From Cristatella mucedo (lineage: Eukaryota > Bryozoa > Phylactolaemata > Cristatellidae), in assembly GCA_009760855.2 (NCBI GenBank), contig WPIO01000049.1:2590001-2617500 (forward strand): a stretch of DNA of 27,500 bases. The letters are read 5' to 3'. Positions 1 to 10,600 of the stretch are shown here, piece by piece (the first letter of the stretch is position 1; each line of letters begins with the position of its first letter). Made by a program: the position numbers and the translations under genes. The notes below the pieces were generated by a model. That model ran no database searches. It was not told the DNA's origin and saw nothing but the letters and a program-made list of their open reading frames with translations.

Positions 1-267
1 TCTTTCTCTCTCTCTCTCTCTTAAGGTCTCTCTCTTCCCTCCGTCTATCCATCTCCCTCTCTCTTTCTCCATCTCCCTTCCTTCGTCTATCCATCTCCCT
101 CTCTCTTTCTCCATCTCACTCTCTCTTTCTCCATCTCTCTCCCTCCCTCCCTGTGTCTCTCTGTCTCTGTCTCTCTCTGTCTCCATCTCTGTCTCTCTCT
201 GTCTCTCTCTGTGTCTCTCTGTGTCTCTTTGTCTCTCTCTCACTCTCTCTCTCTCACTCTCTCTCTG

Positions 268-306
<39 letters not shown>

Positions 307-550
307 CTCTGTGTGTGTGTCTGTCTCTCACTCTCTCTCCATGTGTCTCTCTCTCTCTCTCTGTGTCTCTCTCTATGTGTCTCTCTGTCTCTCTCTCTCT
401 CTCTCTGTCTCCATCTCTCTCTCACTATCTTTCTTTCTCTCTTTCTCTCCCACTCTCTCTCTCTCTCTCCCTCTCTCCCTGTGTCTCTCTCTGTCTCTCT
501 CTCCCTGTGTCTCTCTCTGTCTCTCTCTCCATCTCTCCCTCTTTCGATCT
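1..550. repeat. CT-rich (TCTC/TCTG) simple-sequence tract
   Basis: Almost every base is pyrimidine-biased CT repeat, interspersed with TCTGTG and CCATCTC variants. All apparent reading frames here are Ser/Leu or Arg/Glu low-complexity translations and are not genes. A recurring sub-motif, CTATCCATCTCCCTCTC, also appears in the second CT tract near 1338-1400, which supports a shared origin. On the - strand this is a homopurine GA tract with potential for triplex (H-DNA) folding. Confidence 0.95.
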
Positions 551-599
551 AGTAGCTACCATCATATTGAACGTCGTCGTGCTGAATTATCTAATTGGA

Positions 600-1060
600 T
601 ACTAATAACTATATTACGTACAGTATAGCACCATCAGAGAACTCAATCTCTTTTTATGCACTTTACATTTGCTGCAAAGGAAGCGCGACGGAAGGATTAG
701 TAGTGGTATGCTCAATAAACAACACGAGTAACATGGCTAGGGGTGACATGGACAGGATCTGCATGCAAGTGTGGTAAGTGGCAGCATGCACAGTGTCCGA
801 ACTCACAGGCAAATAAAGGACGAATCAGAGGGATCCACTAAATGCTGTGATAATTAGATGCGTTTTTAGTTTATTTTTAAATGTGGCCAGTCAGAAAATG
901 TCAAGACGCAAGTCCGGAGTTAGTTCCAAGTTTTGCAAACATACGAACTGCAGGCACGGTCTCCGAAGGATTTGTGGTTTATACGAGGTATAGGTAAACA
1001 GTTAGATTCCAAAAAGTGGGTGGTAAGATGAAGCTAAAGTCGGCGCATGCATTCTAGCCC
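600..1060 (-). mobile_element. LINE family 1 3'-end fragment (duplicate copy 1)
   Basis: Read on the - strand, this matches the 3' end of the LINE at 6.7-9.1 kb. It starts in the last coding stretch (CTTTTTGGAATCTAACTG, then a CGTACAAGCCTCAAATCC-like block) and runs through an A-rich ACATTTAAAAATAAA box. Next come the GCATGCTGCCACTWACCA block and CTTCCTTTGCAGCAAATG. It ends with GAGATTGAGTTCTCTGATGGTGCTATA at the low-coordinate side. It is a 5'-truncated non-autonomous copy and encodes nothing intact. Confidence 0.8.
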
Positions 1061-1109
1061 TTCTCAGAGTGTCTCTGTCTCTCTGTCTCTTTTTTTCTAT
1101 GTCTCTCTG

Positions 1110-1150
<41 letters not shown>

Positions 1151-1440
1151 TTCGCTTCTCTCTCTCTCTCTCGCTCGGCATCTCGCTCATCTCTCTCTCG
1201 CTCTCTTAATGTCTCAATTCTATCCCTCCGTCTATCATCGTAATCTCCATCTTCTATTTCCTTATGTGGCCTTGTCTCTATTCCTTCTCTTCTGTTCCCC
1301 CCCTCTCTCTCTCAATACAGGTCTCTCACTCTTTTTCTATCCATCTCCCTCTCTCTTTCTCCATCTCCCTCCCTTTGTCTATCCATCTCCCTCTCTCTCC
1401 ATCTCCCTCTCTCTTCCTCCATCTCTCTCTCTCTCTCCCT

Positions 1441-1485
<45 letters not shown>

Positions 1486-1505
1486 CGTCTCTCTCTCTCT
1501 CTGTG

Positions 1506-1552
<47 letters not shown>

Positions 1553-1583
1553 CTCAATCTCTCTCTCCTCTTCGCTCTCCTCT

Positions 1584-1626
<43 letters not shown>

Positions 1627-1915
1627 GGCTGTCTGCTGTCTGTCTGTCTCTCTGTGTCTCTCTGTCTCTGTATCTCTTCCTCCCAGTATCTCTCCGTGTC
1701 TCTCTCTGTGTCTCTTTCTGTCTCCCTCTCTCTCCCTCTCTCTGTTTCTCTGTCTTTCTCTCTCTCACTATCTCTCTCTCTCTCACTCTCTCTCTCTCTC
1801 TCCCTCTCGCTCACACTCTCTCTCTCCCTCTCTCTCTCTCCCTCTCTCTCTCACTCTCTCTCTCTCCCTGTGTCTCTCTCTGTCTCACTTTCTCCATCTC
1901 TCCCTCTTTCTCTCT
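1061..1915. repeat. CT-rich simple-sequence tract, second unit
   Basis: This is a continuous CT repeat with TCTG, TCCC and TCTCAC interruptions. The interior 1195-1320 is less repetitive (TCAATTCTATCCCTCCGTCTATCATCG and following). Open frames in it are poly-Ser/Leu artefacts. It sits between the two copies of the duplicated LINE 3' end. Confidence 0.95.
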
Positions 1916-1964
1916 AGTAGCTACCATCATGTTGAACGTCGTCGTGCTGAAGAATCTAATTGGA

Positions 1965-2435
1965 TAGTAATAATGATAATAATAACAATATTACGTATAA
2001 TATGGCACCATCAGAGAAGTCAATCTCTTTCAAGGCACTTTACATTTGCTGCAAAGGAAGCGTGATGGAAGGATTAGTAGTAGTATGCTCAATAAACAAC
2101 AAGAATAACATGGTTAGGGGTGACATGCACAGGATCTGCATGCAAGTGTGGTTAGTGGCAGCATGCACAGTGTCCGAACTCATAGGCAAATAAAAGAAGG
2201 AATCAGAGGGATCCACTAAATGCTGTGATACTTAGATGCGTTTTTAGTTTATTTTTAAATGTGGTCAGTCAGAAAATGTCGAGGCGCTGGTTAGGAGTCA
2301 GTTCCAGGCTTTGGAAACATACGAACTACAAGCACGGTCTTCGAAGGATTTGTGGTTTATACGAGTTATAGGTAAACAGTTAGATTCCAAAAAGCGGATG
2401 GTAAGATCGGCACACGCATTCTAACCCTTCAAATG
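1965..2435 (-). mobile_element. LINE family 1 3'-end fragment (duplicate copy 2)
   Basis: This is the same - strand 3' end as the copy at 600-1060. It is better preserved at the tail, where AATAATGATAATAATAACAA at 1967-1986 is the reverse complement of an ATT-type terminal microsatellite. It contains the CTTCCTTTGCAGCAAATGTAAAG block and the TTTAAAAATAAACTAAAAACGCAT box when read on the - strand. It is 5' truncated, and the apparent 77-residue frame across it is not a gene. Confidence 0.82.
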
Positions 2436-3650
2436 GGCATTCAAGCTGAAGCCCACACATTGTTCAACGCAGAAATATCTGCCAATGATATCGAACGTAG
2501 ACTATGCACGATGAAGAGGTTACTAGTTATTATCCAACTAGGCGTTGCACTCTGGGTCGCACTCGCGGTCAAACAAGGGGTCATACTTTAGCTTGCCAGT
2601 GGACCACTAGAAGTTACCTGCCAGCAGCGGCCTGTTTCGCTATCACCAGTCTAAAGAGAGCGTGCCACGTCATTAAATCCCAATGATTTTATGTTTTATT
2701 CTTTTTTATTCTATTTTTTATTTTTATTTTTTATTTTTTTACTCGTCATTAAATCCCAATGCGTCATTAAACCCCAACCTTATCGGCTCAGTGATTTGTG
2801 ACTAGCGCATGGATCAGGGGGAGCGATGGATAGAGTGATGGCTTGCTTTCGAGAAGCCGCACGCCTGCTCACAGCCATTTGCGACCATTTTTAAGCTTTG
2901 GTCAAATTTACGGTAAATGTGTCACATTTTAAGTTTAACATTCGGACCCGCTGTTTCCACACTTCGACGTACTATGGATTTTTGTTGACGCTTTAAGATG
3001 TCAGCACCTTCGTTTAAATGATCATTCAAAGCAATCGCCGAAGGGAGACAATTCCCTACGATGAGGTCACATGCCACTGTTAGCAGTTGTTTTAGGTGTT
3101 GATATTTTTTGTTATGGGAAGAACCGGGAGAGCCGTCGAATGGCACCATTTACCCGTCAATTTTAAAAATCAACTCGACGGCACTCGATAAAGCCAAGCG
3201 GCATTTGATGCTGTGTCAATTGCGTCTTGAGTTTTGTTGGCAGCCCTGCACCGCCAATTCACGATAGCCTGGTTCGGTGAGCACCCTCACGCACATGCGT
3301 AAGCTCCAACGTTATGCAAATGAACGCGGAATGTGGTGCTATAATACCTGCCAACTCGTGATTAACTCGGCAAGGCAGCAGTACCGAATATTGGCCGACG
3401 CTCAGCCGTGACTCGTGTCGCTGGCGGAAGCTTACAGCAGCGAGCTGCGGTTTGTCAGATTTTAGCGATGCGAGACAACTGGAGGCCGAGGACGCGGCTA
3501 GGAGCGCACATATATAGCATATCATATTACATCATGTCATATAGCATAATAGAATAATAGCACATCATGGATATAGCACATAGCTCGCTGGAGGGGCGAG
3601 GGGCGGATAGGTAGACTGGTGCAAGCGAGTGAAAAGTGACCTGTAGGCTA
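2436..3650. other. Unassigned intergenic DNA
   Basis: No frame here has a recognisable domain. The short frames at 2504-2686 (+), 2922-3149 (-) and 3259-3525 (-) have no family signature and unremarkable composition. A T-rich stretch lies at 2684-2743 (annotated separately), and purine-rich repeat begins near 3655. I see no tRNA, splice-linked exon or element termini. Confidence 0.5.
2668..2778. repeat. T-rich insert flanked by 18-bp direct repeats
   Basis: CGTCATTAAATCCCAATG occurs at 2668-2685 and exactly again at 2744-2761. A third, slightly diverged copy (CGTCATTAAACCCCAAC) follows immediately at 2762-2778. Between the first two lies a ~58-bp T-rich run of TTTTATT and TATTTTT units. The arrangement resembles a target-site duplication around an A-tailed retroposed scrap read on the - strand, but replication slippage could also explain it. 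Confidence 0.55.
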
Positions 3651-3654
3651 TAGA

Positions 3655-4500
<846 letters not shown>

Positions 4501-4889
4501 GAGCGAGAGAGGGGGCCGGCAGTCCTAAATGAATGGAATTGTGGTAATCTAGAAGTGTTGTCACGTGAACGAATTCGGCTATGAGACTCTTACGAAATCT
4601 CAACGCAATTTTGGCATTTCCCTCCGGCTAAATTTAGGCTGGCGAGGCAATAAGGGAAGCGTGGTTTATCGTACTCGTACGATTAAATGTAGTTAGTAAA
4701 AAATTGCAAGTAATACACAATACTGTTCATTCCAGAATCTCACTTGCTTAAGACTAAGATCCGCACTCGAGCGCTTGCTCTGCAATGCCTCTAATTGGCA
4801 AGTCATAGCTCGCCGGGTCTTAGCGTCCATCTGAGTTCTAGCGTTCCCTGGGTCTTGACTCCTCGATTTGAGCGAACTGAGTCTTACTC
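4501..4889. other. Unassigned intergenic DNA between GA tract and SINE
   Basis: No coding signature, RNA gene or element terminus is visible. The - strand frame at 4693-4986 runs into the SINE and has no domain. GAGTCTTACTCTGAGTCTTA at 4876-4895 is a short local direct repeat beside the SINE head. Confidence 0.4.
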
Positions 4890-5055
4890 TGAGTCTTAAC
4901 ACAAAGGTTAAGTGCTTGCTCTTCCCAACCCAGATTGTGGGTTTGAGTCCTGCATTGGGTGATTCTTCACTACCTACTGCAGGCAATGGTGATAGCCGGT
5001 AAGGCTCCTCTGCCGATATATAAAAGTGTCTGCTAAATCAGCTAAACTTCTTTAG
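4890..5055 (+). mobile_element. tRNA-derived SINE, family A (copy 1)
   Basis: The head has a Pol III B-box-like GGTTTGAGTCC at 4940-4950. It continues through a body (GGCAATGGTGATAGCCGGTA, AAGGCTCCTCT) into the tail ATATAAAAGTGTCTGCTAAA, then TCAGCTAAAC. The same order of blocks occurs on the - strand at 26965-27145, which defines the family. The 'AAAAGYGTCTGCTAAAT' tail is a known 3' end type shared by many animal SINEs and their partner LINEs. The A-box region is degraded. Confidence 0.75.
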
Positions 5056-6690
5056 GCTGAGTCTGCACACCAGGTTATATATGGCCTTGCTTGTAGCTGA
5101 CGTGTCTTTCGGTTTGACTTTTCACTTCAGAGCTTAAAATTGCCATCACCTTTATCCTAATGTGACTGAAGCGATGCAACACGACTTCTCTATTCGCTGA
5201 CTCTTTCAATAGAACACAGCAATCCCTATGCACGTTCTATCCTATTGAACTCACGCTAAAATGGAGTTTTCCGGTCAGGTCTAAACGACGACCGTTCCCG
5301 CTAGCGTTTCACCAATTTCTTTACACTTAGAATCTACGCTTCTTGAATTTACTAAAATGATCATACCGAAAACTCAGATAAAACGGCCGCCTCTAGCTCA
5401 GAGTTGTCGCACGTACGGCAATGAGAACTCAGAATTTACTTACCCACAATCTCACGAACGCATCCGTAAAAGTTCAATGGCGCGTCGAATGCATCGTGTC
5501 AGACATAATATGTGGACAATATTTGTCTTCCATGGGAGAATTTCGTAATATTCATATAGCACCAGTACAGTGATGACGTGATGCATTGGGGAAATCATGG
5601 CAGTCCTTATCGTCTAGCGAAAAGAGCCTCGAGCAGTCGCAGGGTATCTACAACTTGGTAAGACCGTTATGCATTGTGCCTCGAAGCACGTGTGCTTCTG
5701 GTCAAAGGAAAAGTGAAAATTATCGTGGACTGGCCAGATTTAAAGAAGAAAGAAGAGGTTAAAAAAACAAGTTTTTTGCAGTATCAGCAACAAGCAAGGA
5801 GTGAGATATCTCCTATGGGATCATCAAGACAGGCAAGATCTTAAAACAACGGCTAGAGTAAAACCGGCAGCATTTTGGCTGATTATCTTTATTCACGACT
5901 ATGCGAAAATCTGCGGTCGAAACTGCATGACAGCAGGTGCTTTGGGATAGGCAGGGACTGTGATCCCCAAACTCGGCATTGAGATCGAAGCTGATTTGAG
6001 CTCTTGGCCAGAGGGCCGTTTATGTATGTCATGACCACTGATGAACGCCTGTAATCCTCATTTGCTGTCGAATAGACTTGTCTACTTTATGCATAAGGGC
6101 TTGATATGTTAAGGTATGAGCACTATTCGTAGCTGCCGTGTTCCTGCTACTGTGGTTACACCTGAGTGCGTTGGTGCAGCAGCTACGAGTAGCCAAACGT
6201 GCTACGAGGTCCACGCGTTTTTGTTTGACTGTAGCTCGTAAGAAATTACGTGCCAATTGACATCAAAACGCTTATCGCTTCGGGCTGTTGGGCCTTCCAC
6301 GTGGGCGGCGGCCTTAGCCACGCCGGCGGCTAGTAGCCTGCATATTAGTTATGATGGTGCGCACCTATTGTTGCTTCGTTATCGTAGTTCAAACGCATTC
6401 TCAGATGTTACTGTTGTTGCTAAGATTCGTGAATAATACAGTAAGAAAAGCAAAGTGCCCCGGAGCATTGTGGTGGCCAGGGCCGCCAGATTAGATGCAA
6501 CTCGTTTGGCAGGGGAACTTCGAGCTGAGTACCCGCCGCTCTTTTGGCATTCCTAGGCATCCCCGTCTCGAACCGATCAGCACTTTTCCCCACAAGCGTC
6601 ACTGTGAATCTCTTCTAGTGGTCATCAGGCCTGTAATAACTCAGGCGGCCCAACTTCATGCTTGCCTCTGGAATCCTCGCTAAATGTGCA
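5056..6690. other. Unassigned intergenic DNA
   Basis: About 1.6 kb without a recognisable gene. Frames at 5357-5548 (+), 6029-6256 (-), 6420-6602 (-) and 6495-6683 (+) are short and lack domain motifs. There are no microsatellites of note. A small GC-rich palindrome-like patch (GGCGGCGGCCTTAGCCACGCCGGCGGC) lies near 6305-6331. Decayed LINE 5' sequence could underlie the right end but is not identifiable. Confidence 0.4.
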
Positions 6691-6734
6691 ATAAACCTCT
6701 AGTAATAAGCTACGTTATTTCTGAAAAGATCTCG

Positions 6735-7330
6735 ACCTGCTCGCCTTTACTGAAACTTGGCTAAAATTGGTAAACTGCCCGGCAATTAAAGGCACTACCA
6801 TGACTGATTTCTCATTCTTTCACACCCCAGATCAATCAAAATTGGATGCGGAGTTGCTATTATCATGCTCTTGTAATTTGACTTCAAGCCATTTGCAGTA
6901 CACTTAAGCAGTCTTTTTAATCGATTTTCTTGATTTCACTCGACAACAAGCTACCAATGGTGGCAGTAATCTATCACTCACGAGGTACTAAGTCCTCCTT
7001 TGTCTCCGATTTCTCTAATCCAATTTCGATTCTGCGTGGAAGAAATCGATCCTTCTTCGTTATCGGCGATTTCAACATTCACTTTGATAACTTATCTGAC
7101 GCATTCAGCACTGAATTTCGTCCATTAACTGACTTGTTGTCTCTTGTGGCTTAAATGCATGGCCCTACTCACATCAAGGGTCACACACTCGACCACATTA
7201 TCTCATACAACTGCACTTTGTCATCACCAATGTTTACTAAATCCAGCTTATCTAACCACATGCAGATCTCATTCAGTCTACAATATGTGCTCTCATCCTC
7301 TAAAATCTCATGTGAATCACGAAACCTCAA
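6735..7330 (+). pseudogene. LINE family 1 AP-endonuclease domain, broken
   Basis: The reading DLLAFTETWL at about 6736-6765 matches the glutamate motif of the AP-endonuclease of CR1/L2 elements, which nicks target DNA to prime reverse transcription. Downstream, IGDFNIHFDN (about 7060-7092) carries the Asp/Asn catalytic motif and HIKGHTLDHI (about 7174-7202) the following conserved block. SNHMQISF near 7251-7275 is the terminal SDH motif with Asp changed to Asn. At least two stop codons or frameshifts separate these blocks. The order and spacing fit a real endonuclease domain and not chance similarity. Confidence 0.82.
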
Positions 7331-7369
7331 GACCCTTGACATCGATACTGTCCGTGCTAGAATATCTGC

Positions 7370-7907
7370 TTCGCCCCTGCTGCTAAGTCCCCCTTCCGAA
7401 TTGTCGCCATTGGTAGATTGCTGTTACACGACACTAGCTGACATGCTCGACGAGTTTGCACCTTTATCTAGGCACACTATGCGCCCTCGCCCAGACGGCC
7501 TATGGTTTACCACAGACATTAAACAAGCTAGGTCGACTAAGCACAAGCTTGAAAAAGCATCCACAAGTTTCGGAGTGACTGTCCATCGACACGCGAACGA
7601 GAACTACTTTAGATGGTACCAATCGATCCAAGCAAAGGCCAAGTCTAGCTTCTATAAAAAATTGGTTAAATCACAGATGCACAATTCAAAAATGCTGGCA
7701 TCGACGATTGACCATCTCCTCAACCGCTCTCAGGTTAGCTTCTTACCTAATGATCCCTGTAATGATCCAGGTGATCGCTTCTCTAGCTTCTTTGTGCAGA
7801 TAAGATCAGGGAATCCATCAGTGCTATGGCAGAATCCCCCTAGAATGACGTTCCTCAATGCACCTCAATGTCTACATTCAAGGAGGTCACTAGCGACTTC
7901 GTTCTGA
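7370..7907 (+). pseudogene. LINE family 1 linker between endonuclease and RT
   Basis: An open frame continues from the endonuclease with no catalytic motif. It contains PLSRHTMRPRPDGLWFTTDI and a basic segment FRWYQSIQAKAKSSFYKKLV. This follows the usual 'W(F/Y)...R...K..LE..W' connector between endonuclease and RT in CR1/L2 elements. It ends at a stop near 7907, and the next domain resumes in another frame, so at least one frameshift has accumulated. Confidence 0.7.
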
Positions 7908-8283
7908 AGTTCATATATCATTTAAAAAAGACAGCCAGTCCTTTGGAACCTCTTCCCACTGTCCCGCTTCTACGGTGCCTAGATCTGCTGCTGCCATGCA
8001 TAACGAACATCATTAATATGTCATTAGCCCCAGATAGGTCGCAGCACCTCTCAAAAAGGCTGTAGTCAGGCCTGTACTCAGAAAGCAACACTAGACCAAG
8101 TGAACATGAGCAACTTCCGCCAAGTCCCCCTTTTACCATTCCTATCAAAGACACCAGAACAAGTCGTGGCGGACCAGCTGAACTCATATATTGAAACTTC
8201 AAACCTTGCTAGCAAGTCCCAGTCTAGCTTTAGAGATAATCACTCCACAGAATCAGAATTGCTTATGGTGTACAACGACTAGC
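7868..8283 (+). pseudogene. LINE family 1 reverse transcriptase, N-terminal part only
   Basis: Two frames cover the start of the RT domain. The first reads VTSDFVLKFIYHLKKTASPL, then EPLPTVPLL and ITNIINMSLA. The second reads NFRQVPLLPFLSKTPEQVVA, then SQSSFRDNHSTESELLMVYN. These are the fingers-region blocks 'K.TS..LDPLPT', 'NFRPISNLPFLSKILEK' and 'QS.FR..HSTETALL.V.ND' of L2/CR1 RTs. After the final block the expected palm domain with the YxDD catalytic pair is missing, and sequence resumes downstream of it. Confidence 0.85.
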
Positions 8284-8349
8284 TTTGGAATGCAGACATG
8301 GGCTGCTCAAAATCGGCTCTGCCAGCATATCTCCTGTTGAATCTCCATA

Positions 8350-8905
8350 AAATCTAGATGTCGTGTTTCAAAGTGACCTCTTGTTAGACGACCACATCAG
8401 CTCCACAGTCACGTCTGCCTACTTTCGGCTACACAATATTGCTAAAATTCGGGTTTGTTTAGATAGGGATTCCACATCGAAGTTTGTCCATGCAGTTGTG
8501 ACATCCCTTCTCAACTTCTGTAACTCACTGCTGGCTGGTCTACTTGTCTGTCCAATCAGGTGCTTACAGCTGTGCAAAACTCTGCAGCTAGGCTTGTCCG
8601 TCATGAACGTCGCAGTTGCCACATCACACCACTTCTTGCCGACCTGCACTTGCTACCAGACAGACAACAAACGCATCGAATTCAAGATTGTGTGACTCAA
8701 TTTTAGGTCCCTTCATCCTTTGACTCCAGTCTATCTATCAGACCTGCTGCCCCACTAGGCTAAGCATCGTACCACCCGCTTTTTGGAATCTAACTGTTTA
8801 CATGTACTTCGTACAAGCCTCAAATCCTTTGGAGACCATGCCCTTAGTTCATAGTCTCCCTAAGCCTGGGACTCGCTCCTGACTTCCGTCGCGACATCCC
8901 CTAAC
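8350..8905 (+). pseudogene. LINE family 1 C-terminal segment after RT
   Basis: The frame from about 8355 reads LDVVFQSDLLLDDHISSTV, then FRLHNIAKIR and SLLNFCNSLLAGL. This matches the conserved 'LGV..DS.L....HI......F.LRNI..IR....VTSRLDYCNSLL.GLP' stretch that follows RT in L2/CR1 elements. It continues as CYQTDNKRIEFKIV and, after a stop, PVYLSDLLPH and LHVLRTSNPLETM. The TTTTTGGAATCTAACTG block near 8780 is the point where the short antisense copies begin. Confidence 0.85.
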
Positions 8906-9125
8906 TGACCACATTTAAAAATAAAAATTAAAAATGCACCTATTTATGACAGCATTTAGTGCGTCCCTATGATCCCACCTTTATGTACTTATGCGTGCTG
9001 ATAATGTTGCATGCTGTCACTAAAGACACTTACATGCTGACCCTGTGCATGTCATCCATAACCATGTTATTTTTGTTTATTAAGCATACTGCTACTAACC
9101 ATTTAATAATGCTTCCTTTGCAGCC

Positions 9126-9265
9126 GTTCGAAACTGACCAAGTGCATGACAGCTGCCAGACTTGTAAGTCCGAGAACGGAGCTCGGCGGTCAAAGCCTGC
9201 CGGGGGCAGTGGTCTTTTGCGACGGAGACTATGAAACAGTGTCGTGGTCTGGCTACGCAGGATCA
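9126..9265. other. Spacer between two LINE family 1 3' ends
   Basis: This 140-bp stretch (GTGCATGACAGCTGCC at 9141, CTCGGCGGTCAAAGCCTGCC at 9181) has no counterpart in the other family 1 copies. It separates the first 3' UTR block (ending CTTTGCAGC near 9123) from a second copy of the same block. I recognise nothing in it. Confidence 0.4.
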
Positions 9266-9470
9266 CGAAACTGTTGCATGCTGCCACGAACCATATTTGC
9301 ACGCTGACCCTGTGCACGGCACCCCTAACCATGTTATTCATATTGTTTATTAAGCATGGTACCACTAACCATTCGATCGCGTTTCCTTTGCAGCAATTTA
9401 AGCACATAGAAAGAGATTGAGTTCTCTAAGGGTGCTTTATCATGTGTATTATTATTATTGATTTCCGAAG
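9266..9470 (+). mobile_element. LINE family 1 3' end, second adjacent copy
   Basis: This repeats the last part of the family 1 3' UTR that has just occurred at 9000-9125. The blocks are TTGCATGCTGCCACGAACCA, CGCTGACCCTGTGCACGGCA, then GTTTCCTTTGCAGCAA. It finishes with GATTGAGTTCTCTAAGGGTG and an ATTATTATTATTG tail at 9448-9460. It is either a separate heavily truncated insertion or an internal duplication of the 3' end of the preceding LINE. Confidence 0.8.
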
Positions 9471-9547
9471 TAAAACTGAAGGAGTCTTGAATTTAGCCCG
9501 AAGCTAACTACCACGAGCTGACAGACTCACTAATGAGAAACATTAGC

Positions 9548-9645
9548 CCCATTTTCAAAGCTGCAGAACGGCTCTCACCACCGCTTGTAGTTGGCGATAA
9601 AGAATCTCCCACTGTAGGATCCGAGTCCTTTACCGTGGACGTAAA
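9548..9645 (-). mobile_element. tRNA-derived SINE, family A (fragment)
   Basis: On the - strand this reads a degraded B-box region (GGACTCGGATCCTACAG) and then GATTCTTTATCGCCA. It continues as ACTACAAGCGGTGGTGAGAG and CCGTT. These match the body of the SINE at 26965-27145 (GATCCTTTATCGCCACTGCAAGCGGTGGTGATAGCCG there). Head and tail are missing. Confidence 0.65.
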
Positions 9646-9694
9646 GAGCGGGAAAATACCTGGGTGATTACAAATTTGCCTATTTAGTGCCTGA

Positions 9695-9960
9695 TTATAA
9701 CAGTAGTAATATTGTAATAATGATATATTTACATTGCGCCATCGGAGAACTTAACTAATTTCTAGGCAATTTAGATTTTCTGCTAAGGAAGAATGATGTA
9801 ATGGTTCTTATTAGCATGCTTTATGTCAACAAGCGTAACATGGTTGACATGCACAGGGTCAGCATGCAAATACGGTTAGTGGCAGCGTTCATAGTGTCAG
9901 CACGAGCAAGCACACGAAGGACAACAAACTATGGCAACCCAACGCTCTAACAAAGTGCTG
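9695..9960 (-). mobile_element. LINE family 1 3'-end fragment
   Basis: Read on the - strand, this contains GTGCTGACACTATGAACGCT, GCCACTAACCGTATTTGCAT and GCTGACCCTGTGCATGTCAA. CTTCCTTAGCAGAAAATC and GTTAAGTTCTCCGATGGCGC follow, with an ATT-type tail at 9700-9725. Block order equals the 3' UTR of the LINE at 6.7-9.1 kb in opposite orientation, so it is an independent truncated insertion. Confidence 0.78.
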
Positions 9961-10123
9961 TGATGGGTTCTGAGCTATGAACTTTGCCGCTTGCCAAAAA
10001 AAGCACAGCACTCCTAGATATACTCGTTCTCGCATACGCGCGATATAAATGCTATTGACCTACTAATAAATGCTAAATGATAAATAAATAAATAATAAGT
10101 AAAAAAATAAATAAATGATAAAT
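9961..10123. other. Short AT-rich spacer with TAAA repeats
   Basis: Positions 10060-10125 are a low-complexity run of ATAAATAAATAAATAATAAG units next to the following LINE fragment. The rest shows nothing recognisable. Confidence 0.6.
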
Positions 10124-10600
10124 GCTATGCTGACCCACAAGGCCCGAAGGCTTGGCTCCTTTGTACCTAGCTGAACTGCTGCACCAGTTTCAGCCTCCTC
10201 GTGCCCCCAGGTTCTGTATGGACAATAAATTAGCTGTCCCACTCCTCCGCTTAAAGACCGTCGGCAACAGAAACTTAGCTCTGCAGGTCCTAGACTATGG
10301 AACTCGCTTCCACGATTCTTACGCAAAGATAACTTCTCTCCTGCTGCCGACTATGGCTCATGCTTCCAGCGGTCTTGAGCTGCTATTTCCAAGCTACTTA
10401 CTACCTCAACTGGTCTCCTGACTCTGCTATGCTTCCCACTTTCTTTTTGCTGCGTGGGGTGAAGTCTGTTGGCTATCGCATACATACCAGAATCTGCGGA
10501 AGCTGTGAGTGGGCTCTAAAAAACTCTCCTGAGTAACTCCCAAAAAAGTCTTCGTAGTTTTGTGGAGTTACCGACGGTGATACACTACATTACATTCCAC
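10124..10600 (+). mobile_element. LINE family 2, 5'-truncated copy 1
   Basis: The coding remnant starts at CTGACCCACAAGGCCCG and translates as [20 protein letters not shown], then KLAVPLLRLKTVGN. This is the 'GLAP.YL.DLL....P.R.LRSS....L..PR...' C-terminus of L2/CR1-like LINEs. After a stop, the 3' UTR (GTGGGGTGAAGTCTGTTGGC, TCTGCGGAAGCTGTGAGTG, GTGGAGTTACCGACGGTGAT) ends in a TACATTACATTCC tail. The same UTR occurs at 12228, 18220 and 25110. The 5' part is absent. Confidence 0.82.

Larger units (their letters stand above)
35..2430. repeat. ~1.37-kb tandem duplication (CT tract + LINE 3' end)
   Basis: The unit ending near 1060 recurs ending near 2427. The anchor AGTAGCTACCATCAT starts at 551 and again at 1916. 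The following ~500 bases align with modest substitutions and small indels, through ATTCTAGCCC at 1051 and ATTCTAACCC at 2418. Offsets of 1365-1367 at both ends show one tandem event. The CT-rich flank is part of the unit but has diverged in repeat number. Copies differ at roughly one base in 12-15 by eye, so the duplication is not brand new. Confidence 0.85.
6735..9130 (+). mobile_element. Decayed L2/CR1-type LINE (family 1), longest copy
   Basis: The fragments follow the order of an L2/CR1-clade non-LTR retrotransposon: AP-endonuclease, linker, RT N-terminal part, C-terminal segment, then 3' UTR. Frames are broken by stops and shifts throughout (6885, 7154, 7907, 8063, 8280 and others). The catalytic RT core with the expected YxDD box is absent. 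The 3' UTR (8905-9125) matches the short antisense copies at 600-1060, 1965-2435 and 9695-9960 and the sense copies at 9266, 17600 and 23580. The element cannot move by itself. The intact 5' end was not located. Confidence 0.85.

Noticed and set aside
153-628. Ser/Leu-rich frames of 110-150 codons
   Set aside because: Direct translation of CT dinucleotide repeat in three frames; no non-repetitive protein segment.
1047-1967. 306-codon Ser/Leu frame, the longest open frame in the window
   Set aside because: Open only because CT repeats lack stop codons; the same happens in the other frames.
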